Positions 11,846 through 23,880 are shown, counted from the first letter of the stretch. The stretch: DNA of 64,000 nt from Echinometra lucunter (GCA_029962745.1 CM057162.1:7819080-7883079); one strand, 5' to 3'. Program-made: numbers and translations. Notes: generated by a model from the sequence alone, not told the origin.

Positions 11846-12334
11846 AGTCAGTCAGTCAGTCAGTCAGTCATCCAAAGTTTTGAATCCAGTTTTGTCCATG
11901 TGAACGGGAGTGGCCAAATTTACCTCGCGGCAATCGCCCTTACCCCCTCCCTCCACGTTGCATGATTCAGTGCGTCCTCCATCCTCAACCCAACCCTACC
12001 CCCCTACTCTCCTCCTTCACTTGCATCTTCCACGTCTTCTTTGGCCTTCCCCTCTTCCTCGGACGGCTCACCTCAAATTCAATGGCCCTTCTTAATACAT
12101 GCCCATCATCCCTCCTCAGCACATGCCCATGCCAACGTACTCCATTTGCCTTCGCCAACTGGTCCACCGCTTCTTCCAAACCCAGCATCTGCATCAAGTC
12201 CTCAGTCTTCTTCCTATCCATTAACTTCACACCACACATCGCTCTCACCATTGCTCTCTCTGCCCTCCTCAAAATCTCCATCTCATTTTCGCTCCCTCCC
12301 ATACAACATCACCGATCTCACACAACTCCAGAAG
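11846..12334 (-). mobile_element. RTE-type LINE, 5'-truncated 3' end
   Basis: On the minus strand 12302-11985 encodes 105 residues ending the RT polyprotein: RAERAMVRAMCGVKL, then VRWHGHVLRRDDGHVLRRAI and PRKRGRPKKTW. This R..MCGV.L.DR / RW.GHV.R / RGRPKKTW series is the C-terminal signature of RTE-like non-LTR retrotransposons. Near 11985 the frame breaks; a shifted frame continues to NLATPVHMDKTG and then runs into a (GACT)n tail at 11847-11870, a short microsatellite tail typical of RTE. Copy C has only the empty site (GGCACCAG then TAGATATTTCC), so it inserted after A and C split. Dead copy: 5'-truncated and frameshifted. Confidence 0.85.
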
Positions 12335-13606
12335 GTAGATATTTCCTGCATTTTGTGAACAAGCAGGGGATAACCGATAGTATTTGCGCTTAACTGCAGA
12401 ATAGCCCATAATGAAATACTACATGGTGTAGGGTTAGGGTTCAGATTATTAGGTTAGGGTCAGCTTCAGGGTTAATAGGGAGTAGGGTCTGGAATAGGTT
12501 CAAGGATAAGCTTATTTGTAAGGTGGAATGTTCTGCAGTTATTCCTAAAATGAAAAAAAAAAATTATGCATATCAGATGAACAGTGCTTAATTTGCTTTC
12601 TGATACTGTACACAGGTACACCAGAATACTGAGAGGAGACATGGCATTGAGGGGAACTAGTTGTTTAGTGTATGATTCCCCCCCCCCCCCCCCCAACGCT
12701 TCCGTCGTTTCACATTCAAAGGAACTCTCAGCATTCTCGTGGCCTGTATTATGCATACCACTTTTGTTAAATATTGTATTTCAGACTTACATTTGGACAG
12801 AATTTGTTTCACATTCAAAGATATAAAGTATCTTTGATGTGTATTTTATTACCAAATTTCATCAAAGGAGCAAAATGTATACAGTAATTTCAAATGCAGA
12901 TTTAAGATTTATGCAAGTGCAAAGATTATGTAGATTTACAGTCATTTGGTTGTTTTTGTAGGTTCCTTTTTGGGATGTTCGTTTTAAACGCATTTATGTA
13001 ATAGTCTGAATTGATAAGTTGATTATGTAAAGATGTGTTGTTTGGATTAGTGATTTTTTACTGTAATTTCATGATCTTTTGAAATGCCAAAATGTATTCT
13101 TGCAGAGTAGTATCTTTTTTTTTAATGATGTTAATGATGTATCGTAGAACTTTGATATTTCCATCTTTCCCCATACAATTTCCATTGGTTTTGTTTGTTT
13201 TTGCTGTGAAAATGAAGGATTTAGATGAGATAAGCTCACTGATAATATGGAGGAATTCCCATTTCCAGTTTGGAAATGTATGTGGAATGCAGCCAGAGAC
13301 TATACCACAACAGATTTTATGCTGAAATAATGAAATAAGAAAGAAAAAAAAAATGCAAACGAAATGCAAAGTGGACTTTCGTATGCTTATGTAATTATTG
13401 TGCAGTTTGTACTTGTGTTTTTTTGTTTTTATTTTGTAGTTTTATTTTTTTTTTTTTGTATTTTTGAATAGTTTGCACAATTATATTCATGAGAACATAT
13501 AGTGCTATTTGTTTATATATATGGCAATGATGTAATAATATTGCATTAAATCAAAATCAAATCATCAACTTTGATATAATTGTACGTTTCTCTGTCCCTC
13601 TTTTAC

Positions 13607-13632
13607 AATGCACACACACACACACACACACA

Positions 13633-13663
<31 letters not shown>

Positions 13664-13690
13664 CCTCTCTCTCTCTCTCTCCCTCCCTCC
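13607..13690. repeat. (CA)n(CT)n microsatellite
   Basis: A CA run passes directly into CT and CCCT runs. The inverted homologue in copy C is at about 57020-57110 as (GA)n(GT)n, longer and differently interrupted. Confidence 0.95.
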
Positions 13691-13920
13691 TGACCTCCCT
13701 CTGTCTCCCTGTCTTGTTCTCACTGACACACTTTCCCTTCTTTACTCTGGTTTGGTTGTAAAGTCATGTGTGGTTGTGCAAAGGTGAGAAAGAAAACTGA
13801 GAAATGAAACCAGTGTGGATTTTTTCCCAAAGAAGAAGCTAGATACATGTAATAATTTGATGCAGAGCCCTTTATTACAGAGTTTGGCAAACTCGGTTTC
13901 AGTGGGTTGACACATGGCAC

Positions 13921-14789
13921 AGTTTCTTTTGTATTGTGCTTGCCTAACAAAGCAATATGCGCCATGTTGTGCCCTACTGGAGCTGAGGTGGCCAAACTCT
14001 GTGATAAAAGGCTCCGCTTTGATATTAATCGAACAGGTACTATAGGCCTACATGTAAATTTCTCACCCGAACTTGATCACACGGTATATGCAGAGGTTAC
14101 ACAGAAATAAAGAGATGAAATCACTTGCATTAATTTCAAGAAATCAGAAGTAGATTTAGTAAATACTGAACATCTGACTTTTGAAACTAACTACATGCAC
14201 TTTGACATTTCGCAGTCATGCGGAGAACAATATCAGTTGGACTTGATTACCTGAATTGTCGGCAGCAGTTTGCCTTAACACAAGTCGAATCTTTGCAACA
14301 TGACACAAAAGACACATGAAAGATTATGACATACACTGATCTTTTTCATGAAATATATTATTTTTAGGTCAAGGTCAGAAGGTAGAATTCCTACTCAAGA
14401 AGAAGGTATTCAGGTTGTAGAATATCGAAATGAAGAAAAAGCAATGGCTATTAAAAAAAGAATAAGTTAGCCAAGCATTTGTTAAAATGGGAGAGAATGT
14501 ACCGAAATGGCAGGACTGCGGGTGATATCCAGGAGTGATTTGAGAGAGAAAGAGAGAGAGAGTGACTGTGTAGGTGTTGTTTGTGTGTGTTTGAAGGTTT
14601 GGGGGCGGGGCAATGATGTTTTCTTTTGGAAGGGGTATACTTTGTTTTTTCCTCATTGATTTCTTTTTGGTGTTGCTTTGTTCTGATGACTGTGAGCTCA
14701 TGAAATCTCAGATAATTAATTTTAATCAATGAGTAAATATATTTTTCTTTGAATGAGCCAATGAAGGGAAGCATGTTTTATTATGCATA
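13921..14789. other. No gene seen
   Basis: The A/C homology has ended. AT-rich sequence with a short AG run near 14545; nothing supportable as coding. An AATAAA occurs near 14107, but nothing ties it to a transcript. Confidence 0.5.
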
Positions 14790-15010
14790 TAATAATAATA
14801 TAGACATTCATACATGTAGAGCGCAAACATATCTACCCAGAGGGTGCTCTAGGCGCTTACAATATAAACTTACAATGCAAATACCATTATTGTTACATTA
14901 CGTATACAGATGCATGGCCAAAAGCTATTATTGGTTAAAGTTTGCCATATTAGATAAGTTTTCAGGCTGGCCTTGAAATGATCTAATGATCTCTATTGCT
15001 GGGTATTTTT
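14790..15010 (-). mobile_element. LINE 3' end fragment
   Basis: On the minus strand one frame reads HFKASLKTYLI, followed about 100 bp later by a GCGCCTAGAGCACCCTC block and a short TAT-rich tail. The piece at 53187-53635 has the same order (FKNALKTHLF, GCGCCTTGAGCAC, then (ATT)n). This fits the extreme RT C-terminus and 3' UTR of a CR1/L2-like LINE. Clade assignment is tentative. Confidence 0.6.
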
Positions 15011-15099
15011 TGAAAAAGGGTCTAGCTCTTGACTTCTGTTGTTCTGCCCCTGCAACATTGCCTGCTCTAGCACCTCTCTCTCTCTCTCTTTCATGACTA

Positions 15100-15345
15100 C
15101 TCGGCCAGACTAAACTTACTAGACACCTGACTCTCACTCTTTTACTCTATTGGTTATTTCTATGTACTTACTGTCCTGTGATTTGATATTTTGTTGATGC
15201 ATTGCTTGTCAGCCATCTTGGCAGCCGTCTTTGAAAATTTACTAAAATACAAAATCAGTGCAGCTCAAGTCCAAAACAGGTTGGACATGTTTTTGTGAGA
15301 GTCCTACAACTGGTGGCAGCGGTGGGATGCCACATTATTTAGTGA
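15100..15345 (+). mobile_element. LTR retrotransposon remnant: LTR end plus primer-binding site
   Basis: Bases 15311-15328 read TGGTGGCAGCGGTGGGAT. This is the exact reverse complement of an animal tRNA-Leu 3' end (ATCCCACCGCTGCCA plus CCA). It lies two bases after GTCCTACA, which fits an LTR ending in CA. That is the primer-binding-site layout of a Gypsy-like element. The LTR 5' edge is not defined and I find no gag or pol downstream; the leader is followed by a (GAA)n tract. tRNA recall is from general knowledge. Confidence 0.6.
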
Positions 15346-15495
15346 AATCAAAATAAAGATCAGTGGGAAAAAGGATCATTGGATAAAAGTGTTTGTGGCA
15401 AGGTCGGCAGTAAAGGAGTATTAAAAGCAGTAGAGCAGTAAAGGAAGAGCAGCAGTCTAGTATCAATAACGACAGGCAGGGCAACAACTAGTTTT

Positions 15496-15547
15496 GAAGA
15501 AGAAGAAGAAGAAGAAGAAGAAGAAGAAGAAGAAGAAGAAGAAGAAG
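15496..15547. repeat. (GAA)n microsatellite
   Basis: About 17 uninterrupted GAA triplets just downstream of the LTR-retrotransposon leader. Confidence 0.95.
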
Positions 15548-15559
15548 ATCAAGAAATGA

Positions 15560-16252
15560 GGAATAGGCCTGGGATGGAAGACTGAGTGGAAACTGAGCTG
15601 GAAGGAGGTGATAACAAATAGTTTGCTGAGGATGGGTCGACGGTTGTTGTCTAATTACTCTGCAAGGAAGTGGTCCATGCAATTGAATTACTCCTATATC
15701 ATTCAATTCGTCTATGTGAGGTATTTATGCACACGCATTGAGTAATCAGAAGACAATTTAATATATTTCATTGATATACATCTGTTCTTTTTTCATACTT
15801 GAAAATAAACATGAATATAGTTCTAAATCGATTTTTTTTATAAACAAAGAAGATAACGTTAAGTATACAAACTAAAAAGAAAAAAAAATAAATCAGAACA
15901 AGAAAACTATTTTTAAGAAGATTATTTAACAAAAGTTTAAATCTATAGGCCTACTTGAAATAGAAAAGTGTAAGAAATGTATTTAGTATGATTTGCATAT
16001 ATATAAAGCATAATTATTCAGTACAGAAAGAACATGCAACTTGAATGGTAAGCAGAAAATAATTGATTCTAATTAAAATCAACAATTATGATAATCAATA
16101 TAAAATGTCACTGGAAACAAAATCTCTGGGATGGGAGTACATGCCACTGAAATTTAGTGTTTATTCAACGAAAATCTACAGGTAGGCCTTTAGTTTTAAC
16201 GCAGTGTTTTATACATTTGCAAAATGTCTTTGTTATTTTTTTTAAGAACAAA

Positions 16253-16322
<70 letters not shown>

Positions 16323-18315
16323 CTGTCTGCTTCTAATCTAATTTATTTTGGTTTAAAACTTGGCAGCGCGGAAGATGGAAGTGAAAAGAAAAGAGATTGA
16401 AGACTGTGGTGTATTTAATGAGAGAGGGCGCTATACTACAATTTGGTTTAAGAGCAGCTGCCTGCTTGCATACCCGGCTAGCATACAGTCACGCTCTGTA
16501 GAGAGATGTGGTATGCAAGTTTTCTTTTAGAAATGCAAACAAGAAAATTTGATAATCCTTTCCCCATCCATTTTCCGAAAAAAAGCGAAATATGATTACT
16601 GGTACATTGTATTCTGAATATGCTGAAACCTATATTCTACAATTCGATTATCGTATTATGACAAAATAATGTTCTGGACCAAGAAAATTATCTGTCTGAT
16701 ATGAAATTTTCATGGCTAAAGACAACAGAAAATGGAGAAATTCAAGTGGAAGTGCAACAACCAAACAAAGCTAATTTTCCTGAAAGGTTTGCTTTAAAAA
16801 GTGTCATGGCCATAAAAAGGAGAAATGAAAGGTGTAGGATCGCGAGCATTTAAAGAGCATCGAGTGTTCTGTTCATTCGTGTTTTGACTTAAATGGCACA
16901 TAAGAGTCATTCTGGATATAGTTTCTTACATATGCCTTGTCATGTACGTCTAACGTACATGACAAATTGACTAGTACAATCGAAGATGGACGGAGTGACC
17001 ATGGAGAGTATGGGCACTTTTCCCTTGACCAGGCGCGGTTCTACAAGGGAGGGGGAGGGGGGGGGGGTTGGGAACTCAGGTAAGCCCCCAGTAGGCCCCC
17101 TTATTTTTTTCTTTAGAACCATTTTTCCCCGCTGTAGCATGACTGGCAGTCAATATTTGTTGTCTGAGGGTCAGTTGACATAAAAGTAGACGGCGTTGAC
17201 TATAGTTTCCCATTTTCTCCATATTATGTTTGAAAGGGAATACCCCATTTCCAATACGTAACTGATCAACAGTTTTCAATCGAATTTCAGTCCCAGTTTG
17301 CCCAACAACGGGAAATGAAGAATAGTGTAAAACAACGCAAAAAGAAAACGCAAAATCGAATTGAAATGTGGTTAATTTGTAGGCCTATCTTTTAATCAGT
17401 AGCATACTCAATCATAAAAAAGGATGTACGGTCCACCGTGAAACGTATCTCCGAGGGAAGCAGATTTCTATTTTAAAAAAAGATGAAAAGGAACGCCAAA
17501 GGAAAACAAAAGAAAATTAACTATTTCAATAATAACTCATGGATGTAGAATTATCTTCATAAACGAAGGAGGCAGAAAGGTAGAGCAAGAGAATTTATTA
17601 TAAAAAGTCTGTCTTTTGATGTTTGTGCTCATTCATCAATGAATTCTGACTGGAAAGTACGGTTGTACCCTCCACGGTTGTACAGTCTGTAAGCGCCATG
17701 GTTTGAACTTTGGAATAGTCTGGCGTTTACAAGGTCAAAGTAATCCTGCTGAACAGGTTATAAATGCTGACAGATTTCAACTAGGTTTGGGTGTGTTTTT
17801 AAATGTTTTAGTTAGACGATCGCTAATTTATTTTTTTCCTCAAATCTATAATATAGATACATTGTTGTTCTCTTTGATTTACGTTGGAATATAAATTAGA
17901 AATTAGAAAAATTAGAAATGTTATGTTTTGTTTGTTTCTGTAAAAAAATAAAATAAAAATAAGGTCAAAGCAGGGGTGGTGCTACAGGGGGTAGGGGACG
18001 GCTGCCCCTTTTTTATTTTTCAATTGATGAAGAAGAAGAATAAGAAGGAAAGAAAAAAAGAAAGAAAAGTACGGAGGAGAGGGGACAGGGTCATGCAACT
18101 ATATAACTGCATTGTTCATTTAACTGACGTAAATAACTTCACCTGTGGGCCATCTTGCCCCCCTTTCAAAATACCACGGGGCCGCCCTTAAGGTGACGCC
18201 ATGAGGACAAAACCCATTTTTTCACAATACATGTACATGTATTCCCATTCTCGAATATTATGGTCCTGCCACGGACTGAAATAATTGAATCGGACATACC
18301 GCCTCCCCCCCCCCC
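15560..18315. other. No gene seen; simple repeats
   Basis: The sequence between the LTR remnant and copy B. It holds a (CT)n(CTTT)n tract at about 16252-16324, a G-rich stretch near 17045-17070 and a C run just before the start of copy B (about 18304-18328). No exon is supportable. Confidence 0.5.
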
Positions 18316-18907
18316 CCCCCCCCCCCCCCGCGCAAGGAAAACATTAAGTCGTTCCTTTTTTTACAGATCCTTGTTTGTTTTACAAAACAAATCGCAACAA
18401 AAGTGGACTTCCCCCTTATTTTACGAGATGTGATCACACAACAATGAGAATTATACTTAAAGTTCTGTGTAAGACTGTGTGATAACAGGTAACAAATTCA
18501 TTTTCCAATATCACTTACAGAGAGAGCGCGCGCTTTTACGAGTGGACGAAATTATCACTCTTCTGATAAGCTGACCATTCATAACAGAGTTTAGTAATTA
18601 CCAAAGTGACGTCACAAAACGTCGTGATCATATCGCATAGCAATCCTGAGCTCAGGAGGAGGAAGAGACAGAAGAGAGTGCTATGCAGACTGCATCATAT
18701 CCTCGCCGATACTCGCACACAAACGATCTATAAGCAAGGAGACCGATATTTTGGGCACAGTGTAGTATACTGTATACAGTAGTGTGTGTGGGAAGTGTGT
18801 GTGGATATTTCTTGAGCATACTCTCTCGCTCATCTGCTGGTTGTGTCACTGGAATACATTGGAATCAACGTCAAATTTGAGGAGAGGCGAAGGGCGTTGG
18901 ATTTTCG

Positions 18908-19000
18908 ATGGAAAATTTCATCAAAATGGCGCTGAATATGGCAATCTACCTAGTTTTACTATTCGCAATACTTTCCATGGCATCAGCTGGCTATGTGGAG
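18908..19000 (+). CDS. First coding exon (signal peptide), gene copy B
   Basis: Same 31 codons and same donor (GTGGAG|GTAGGT) as 3689-3781. The hydrophobic core reads AIYLVLLFAILSMASAG, two conservative changes from copy A, so the signal peptide is intact. Unlike A, the 5' leader runs unbroken from GTGTCACTGGAATACATTGG to the ATG, making B the ancestral arrangement. The gene body beyond is doubtful: no terminal exons follow before 56 kb, and the possible exon at 20729-20889 is frameshifted. B may be a partial duplicate or the other haplotype of A. Confidence 0.6.
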
Positions 19001-19552
19001 GTAGGTTTTGAATGATTTTCTGTGGATTTGTGTGATTTTAACGAGTATTGCTTGAGATGCTGAAAAGGGACGGTACTAGTAGTATACAAGAGATGATAGC
19101 GTTTGCAATCGGAGATGCGCGTGTGTATGAATGAATCTGGACTGATAGCGGTGCAGGTGTATTGGTGTAAGAGGTCCGTGCATTGTGCCGGTTTTGTGAA
19201 CTTGTCTGGATCCTGGAGTACAATTAATATTATTGCTGATGATTAGACGCGTAATTTAGGGACGTTAAATCTCTTTTCTGTGCATGATCATAGTTGTCTG
19301 CAGAGCTTTGAAAAGATGTCTTAATGGAAGATTAGATCAAAAGTTTGTCTCCAGAGTAAGAGACACAGCAGCAGGAGTTTAAAATTGAACTGATCATCGA
19401 TTAATTATGCTGTTTGATGAGTGATAGGATCTTAGGAAAGAATGTTATTTTTGTTATGATGAGGAAGGGTAGGAACGGTGTGGTGGGGGAGGGGTGGGGG
19501 TGTGATGTGACTGGGGATGCATTTCATAATATGGACAAGATTTGAGAATAGC

Positions 19553-19919
19553 TTGGCAAACCCATAGAATAGGGGACTGGAACGCACGCGCGTACCATAC
19601 GTACAGTGCAGAGATCGGCAGAGACAACCGAGAGTCAGGGTATGTGACAAGTCCATAATTGAGTTGAAAATGACTTTAAAATATGTTTTAATCAGGTAAT
19701 TATGTTCTAATATATTACATTGTCCTTTCGGCTTTCAGATATTTGGTGATGTGATGAAAATCATTTTGATTTCAGACAGAAATGTTTTCAAACTCACAAA
19801 TGTTTCATTGCTGAATCTTGTGCAGATCGTCACGATTGCCGCCGCCACTGGGCTGCATTTGCTTGCACACAAATGAATATGAGCGCGCATTCCTGTCCCC
19901 TATTCTCCGGGTTTGCCAA
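19553..19919. mobile_element. 367 bp TIR MITE, copy B only
   Basis: The left end TTGGCAAACCCATAGAATAG and the reversed right end TTGGCAAACCCGGAGAATAG extend into about 39 bp of imperfect terminal repeat. TAGC is duplicated on both sides (19549-19552, 19920-19923). Copy A has the empty site GAGAATAGCTTTATAT at about 4312. The 4 bp duplication could be read as up to 6 bp. Both ends carry CpG-rich GCGCGC motifs. Confidence 0.9.
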
Positions 19920-20164
19920 TAGCTTTATATGACATAATCATGTGAAACATGAAATATACTTATAGTATAGGGAACTTTTACCTTTTTTCAACTAGTGAAC
20001 TACATGTAAAGTAGATAGAGAGAGTCGGAGAGAGAGAGGAAGGCAGTGAGACTATGACAGGAATATGACAAGGAGGAAGAAGTGTGAAGACAAGGAGAGA
20101 GAAAAGGGATATATAGAGAGATATATACCTGAAGTGAATGATATTGTAGAATATTTTGATATTT

Positions 20165-20218
20165 GCCAGAAGGGCGTTAATCATATCTTTTTATGCAGAT
20201 TTAATGCCCTTCTGGCTC
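20165..20218. repeat. Short hairpin repeat, family 1, copy B
   Basis: GCCAGAAGGGCGTTAA ... TTAATGCCCTTCTGGC is a nearly perfect stem around CATATCTTTTTATGCAGA. It is the cleanest example of the family in the window. Confidence 0.75.
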
Positions 20219-20728
20219 CAAACAAACAAAATAAAGCATGGTACCCTGGCACTTGTACAAATAAATCTCTGAACAAAGTGATAGATAACAGGGTCCATTG
20301 GACAGGATAATCCAAGGAAAAAGCCCTGTTTTGAAAAGACAGAAAAACCATGAGACTGTGTAGTCTCAAGAGAATTTAGTCTGTTAAATTTAGAGCCAGA
20401 AGGGTATATCTTAAGCTCTGTATTTAATAATTTGAGTTACATGTAGCCCCTTTTGGTCCTCAATAGATGATATTCTCTTGCTGTTTGTTGTTGTTTTTTC
20501 TCTTCATTTTTGTCCCTCGTGTCCTACTTTATGGTGCCACATAGTCTTGATAGACCCATTCCAGCATTAACCACAGATTGTTTCACAGCCCCGGGCTTTA
20601 GTCCCATGCGACATGGTTCCTGGCCCTGAATTAGACCCTAGACTCCATGTCCCTCATCCTATACTCCTGTCATCTTTGTTAAATATCCAATGATCATCTA
20701 ACTAATCAATACTGCTTTAAACACCCAG

Positions 20729-20889
20729 AGTGGCGTGGCATTTACCAAAACCTGATTGATTGCGATTGTTTGGGGATCCTTTCGCGGACAGTAAACACTA
20801 CTTTTGCGGTCAAGAAAGACAGATCGATGGACAGTAACAACAATCTGTCGTGGGAGACACGCTCAATTTAGATCAGAATTGGAATACCG
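20729..20889 (+). pseudogene. Broken counterpart of the possible exon 5272-5433
   Basis: Nearly identical to the copy A stretch but missing one A in an A-run (ACCAAAACC), which brings TGA into frame within nine codons. It also has TAG where A has TGG. If the A stretch is an exon, copy B cannot make the same protein; if not, this is plain intron. Confidence 0.25.
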
Positions 20890-20984
20890 GTATTGATTTA
20901 TTAATGGTGAAGGCAGATCTGGGTGGGGAGTCTTTCAATATTTCAAGTGAAGGAAAAGAATGAAGGTTTTTAAGTTTGAGAGAG

Positions 20985-21225
20985 TTTAAAGAGGCTCTGT
21001 CGTGGGTTTTCATGGGGAGTGAATCATAATTGGCTGACACCAGACTTTGTGAATAGCACTGGTGATACCTGTAATAGAGCTACATTTCTGGAGCACATCA
21101 AAACAAGGTGTCCCACCATAAACATTCTTCTTCATAAAACTCATAGTGATGAACAACACCTGTTACTGGGTAAGCACCCATGGTGTCAAATTCCCCATGA
21201 AAGCCCACGACAGAGCCTCTTTAAA
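20985..21225. mobile_element. TIR MITE with TTTAAAGAGGCTCTGTCGTG ends
   Basis: 241 bp, starting TTTAAAGAGGCTCTGTCGTG and ending with its reverse complement; about 33 bp of terminal repeat continues to CATGGGG. Absent from copy A. A second, larger copy interrupts the SINE at 31510-31838 and shares the internal blocks AATAGAGCTACATTTCTGGA and CACCTGTTACTGG. The outer TTTAAA is palindromic and may be the target duplication. Confidence 0.85.
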
Positions 21226-22446
21226 GTGGGATATATTCTGTGTATACATGTACATGTACAGTGTAGCTACATGTAAAAAATCCCAGATTGTATGCAACAA
21301 TTTCCCCAAATTCCCCCCCCCCCCCCCCCAAATTACCAGTCATTACATGAGCTAAGTGTGAAGGAGAACAAAAAATTCAATACAGTACACGTAAGACTCA
21401 AATATGAAATCAAATTCACATCTGGGTTCTGTAAACGCCCTAATTTATGAGTGCCCATGCACATACCTCAAGTATATCCACTCACCACTTTCATGGTAAG
21501 GGAGAGTATTCAGCTAGTAATATATCCTGACCTCCAGTGAAACTTCTGGTATATTAAGGAATCCAGTATTTTACCTACATGTGTAGTGCTTGACACTAGC
21601 ATGCTCTTGAACCATATTGGCCCCCATATTCTAACCGAAGACGTCCGAAATTTCAGAATTTGATCAGGAGCGCTCATTCATGCAGACCCCAAAATGTCAT
21701 TACATCCCCTTGGACACCATTTGAAAAAGCAGGTTATCCAGTATTGTGTAGTGGAGTAAAACCCTGCATAACGTGTATTTAAACAGAAGCACTCGTATTT
21801 ACAACACCGCCATAAAAACCTTTGGTGTGCAGGTGCGCGTGAATTGTTTTGTTGGCATTCGTCCAAACCAAAGCTCTGCAAATGTGCACCTGATATTTTT
21901 TTAGGTGAAAAAAAAGGCAGAGTTTGTCTGCTTTTGGTCTCTGCAGCAGGGAAAAACTAAAAAAAAAAAAAAAAAACTGTTCCAAGACCACTTGGAATCA
22001 TAAAGGAGTCCTTTGGAAAGATTAATGGAAGTAAATGTAGAAGAGAAATATGTTTAGTACTTCATTTGTAAATTTGGTGCATGGCTCTGAGATCTGGCAT
22101 CTCCCTGTTCACTTGTTACAACATGTATATAACAAATATACTTAGGGAAGATAATAATGCTAGCTTCAGATGATTGTACATGTATACAGTGTAGGAGAAG
22201 ATAAAAGAAGATTTTGTAAAGGGTTTGATGTCAGTGTGAAAATGTTTTTGCTATTTGGTAAACATGAATGTTATAACAAATGGCTTGTATTCCATTTCCA
22301 ATATTCTGTAGTTTCTATACCAAAAGCCAAAGGGCATTTTTTTAGTTGGCTTACACTTATTGTGCATGCTTATATCTTTACAACATACAGTTGATAACAG
22401 TACTAAATAAAAGAACGGGTGAATAGTAGGCACAATGAATGGAGAC

Positions 22447-22475
22447 GGGGGGGGGGGGGGGGGGGGGGGGGGGGG
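22447..22475. repeat. Homopolymer G run
   Basis: About 29 consecutive G, against 9-10 at the homologous place in copy A (about 6671). Such runs are length-unstable and error-prone in assembly. Confidence 0.9.
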
Positions 22476-23059
22476 AGGTGGGATGCCTATAATGTTAGCT
22501 TCCTTAAGATTAAGTCCCAGTGTTGTTGATTTAAATGGGTCTTTAGAGCATGATTAGGATTAGGAGCTTAAGCCATAGTCTTCTCTAACAAGAAAGGTGC
22601 CCTTCCCATTGAACTTCTTAGCCCCTTTTCTGTATATTATTGAAAGACAGGTACTGGTAATCAGAGGCTTAATCTCATCTCTGGCCAGCATTATTGTGTA
22701 TACTATACAGTACATGTAGATAATGTAGCTGAGCTGTACATCAACATGCATGATGATTATAGATGACGGGGCGAAATAAGCATTCTGGCAGGACTATGGC
22801 ATGCTGATTCGATCACCTACTTTTTGTATTTTTCAATGTTTTTGGTTGAAAACCTTTGCAAGAAAGCATTTAACCTATGTTTTGTCTCTCTCAATGCAGG
22901 ACTGAGAAAGTATCTAGCAGAAAGCACATGGGTATCTACATGTACATGTAGGAGTATTAGTTCTGTGATATGCACTGAGAAAGTTTGCTAGAGCTATCAC
23001 TAGAAATAGCTTAGTACAAGTAAATAGGCCTAACCCTAAGAATACTGCACAGGGTACAC

Positions 23060-23385
23060 TTTTATTGTAGACCTATACTTTAGAGTATACTTTAGTTTTA
23101 GAGTATACTTTTTAGGATATACTTTTTAGGGTACACTTTCAGGGTATACAGTACTTTTCGGGTATACTTTTAGGGTATAGTTTTAGGGTACACTTTTAGG
23201 GTATACTTTTTAGGGTATACTTTTAGATATACTTTTAGGATACACTTTTAGGATATACTTTGGGGGTAAACTTTTCAGGTATACTTTTAGGGTACACTTT
23301 TAGGGTATAATTTGAGGGTACACTTTTAGGTTTAATACTTTGAGGGCATACTATTAGGGTATACTTTTTAGGTATACTTTTTAGA
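23060..23385. repeat. GGGTATACTTTTA minisatellite, long allele
   Basis: About 20 diverged units of TTTTAGGGTATACTT type. Each has the palindrome GTATAC, sometimes GTACAC. Expanded relative to 6890-7045. Confidence 0.85.
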
Positions 23386-23880
23386 GTGCTACATGTAGAT
23401 CAACAACTAGGTATGGTATAAAACCACTCGCAGAAGAACAAGGTTTCTTCAACCATTTGTCCATTTGCTCATGCTGTCTCATGGCTAAGATGCACACCTT
23501 CCTATGCCTGAATAATGTTCTAGCTTCACCTATCAATCTTCCTAAACGCACAGCAAAACATTTCACATTGCCATCCAGTAAGCCGAATGCAAACATACAC
23601 AGCTGCACTCCATACACAAAAGCATTTATCTACATAAAAGGAATCACTCAGTTCACCATCAAACAAAGCCCAGTCCTTTTCATGTTTATCTTTATTATGT
23701 CAATGCTAAGTTGTCAAGTGATGGGGGCTTGAAGTGACCCTCTTGTTGGGATTTTGATTTAGCAGGAAGCTGGGGAAGGCATGTACAGTAACAAAGATTT
23801 GATGTTTGTTTGGACGTTTTCCTTGCTTACAAAGCATGCACGAAACAATAGCATAGGCTATTTTAAGATAGTACAAGCAA

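Larger units (their letters stand above)
9349..13920 (+). other. 3' UTR or downstream region shared with copy C
   Basis: Follows the copy A stop codon. It is similar, by eye close to 90 percent in stretches, to 56795-60737 read on the minus strand, ending abruptly at about 13920 (CACATGGCAC). No coding frame is conserved. It may be a long 3' UTR plus flank. Insertions on one side only are the RTE fragment at 11846-12334 (A only) and the TIR elements at 58718-59124 and 61075-61679 (C only). Confidence 0.7.
18316..23880 (+). repeat. Segmental copy B (partner of 385-7530)
   Basis: Collinear with copy A from CGCGCAAGGAAAACATT through the promoter side, exon 1, both hairpin repeats and the GGGTATAC minisatellite, to TTTTAAGATAG at about 23871, where A enters its N gap. 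B lacks the 2.7 kb hAT-like element. It has its own insertions at 19553-19919 and 20985-21225, and about 400 bp near 22620-23025 that A lacks. No terminal exons like 8911-8971 and 9285-9348 were found after B. Confidence 0.9.

Noticed and set aside
12428..12480. Telomere-like TTAGGG motifs
   Set aside because: Only two imperfect units, conserved in copy C; not an interstitial telomere.
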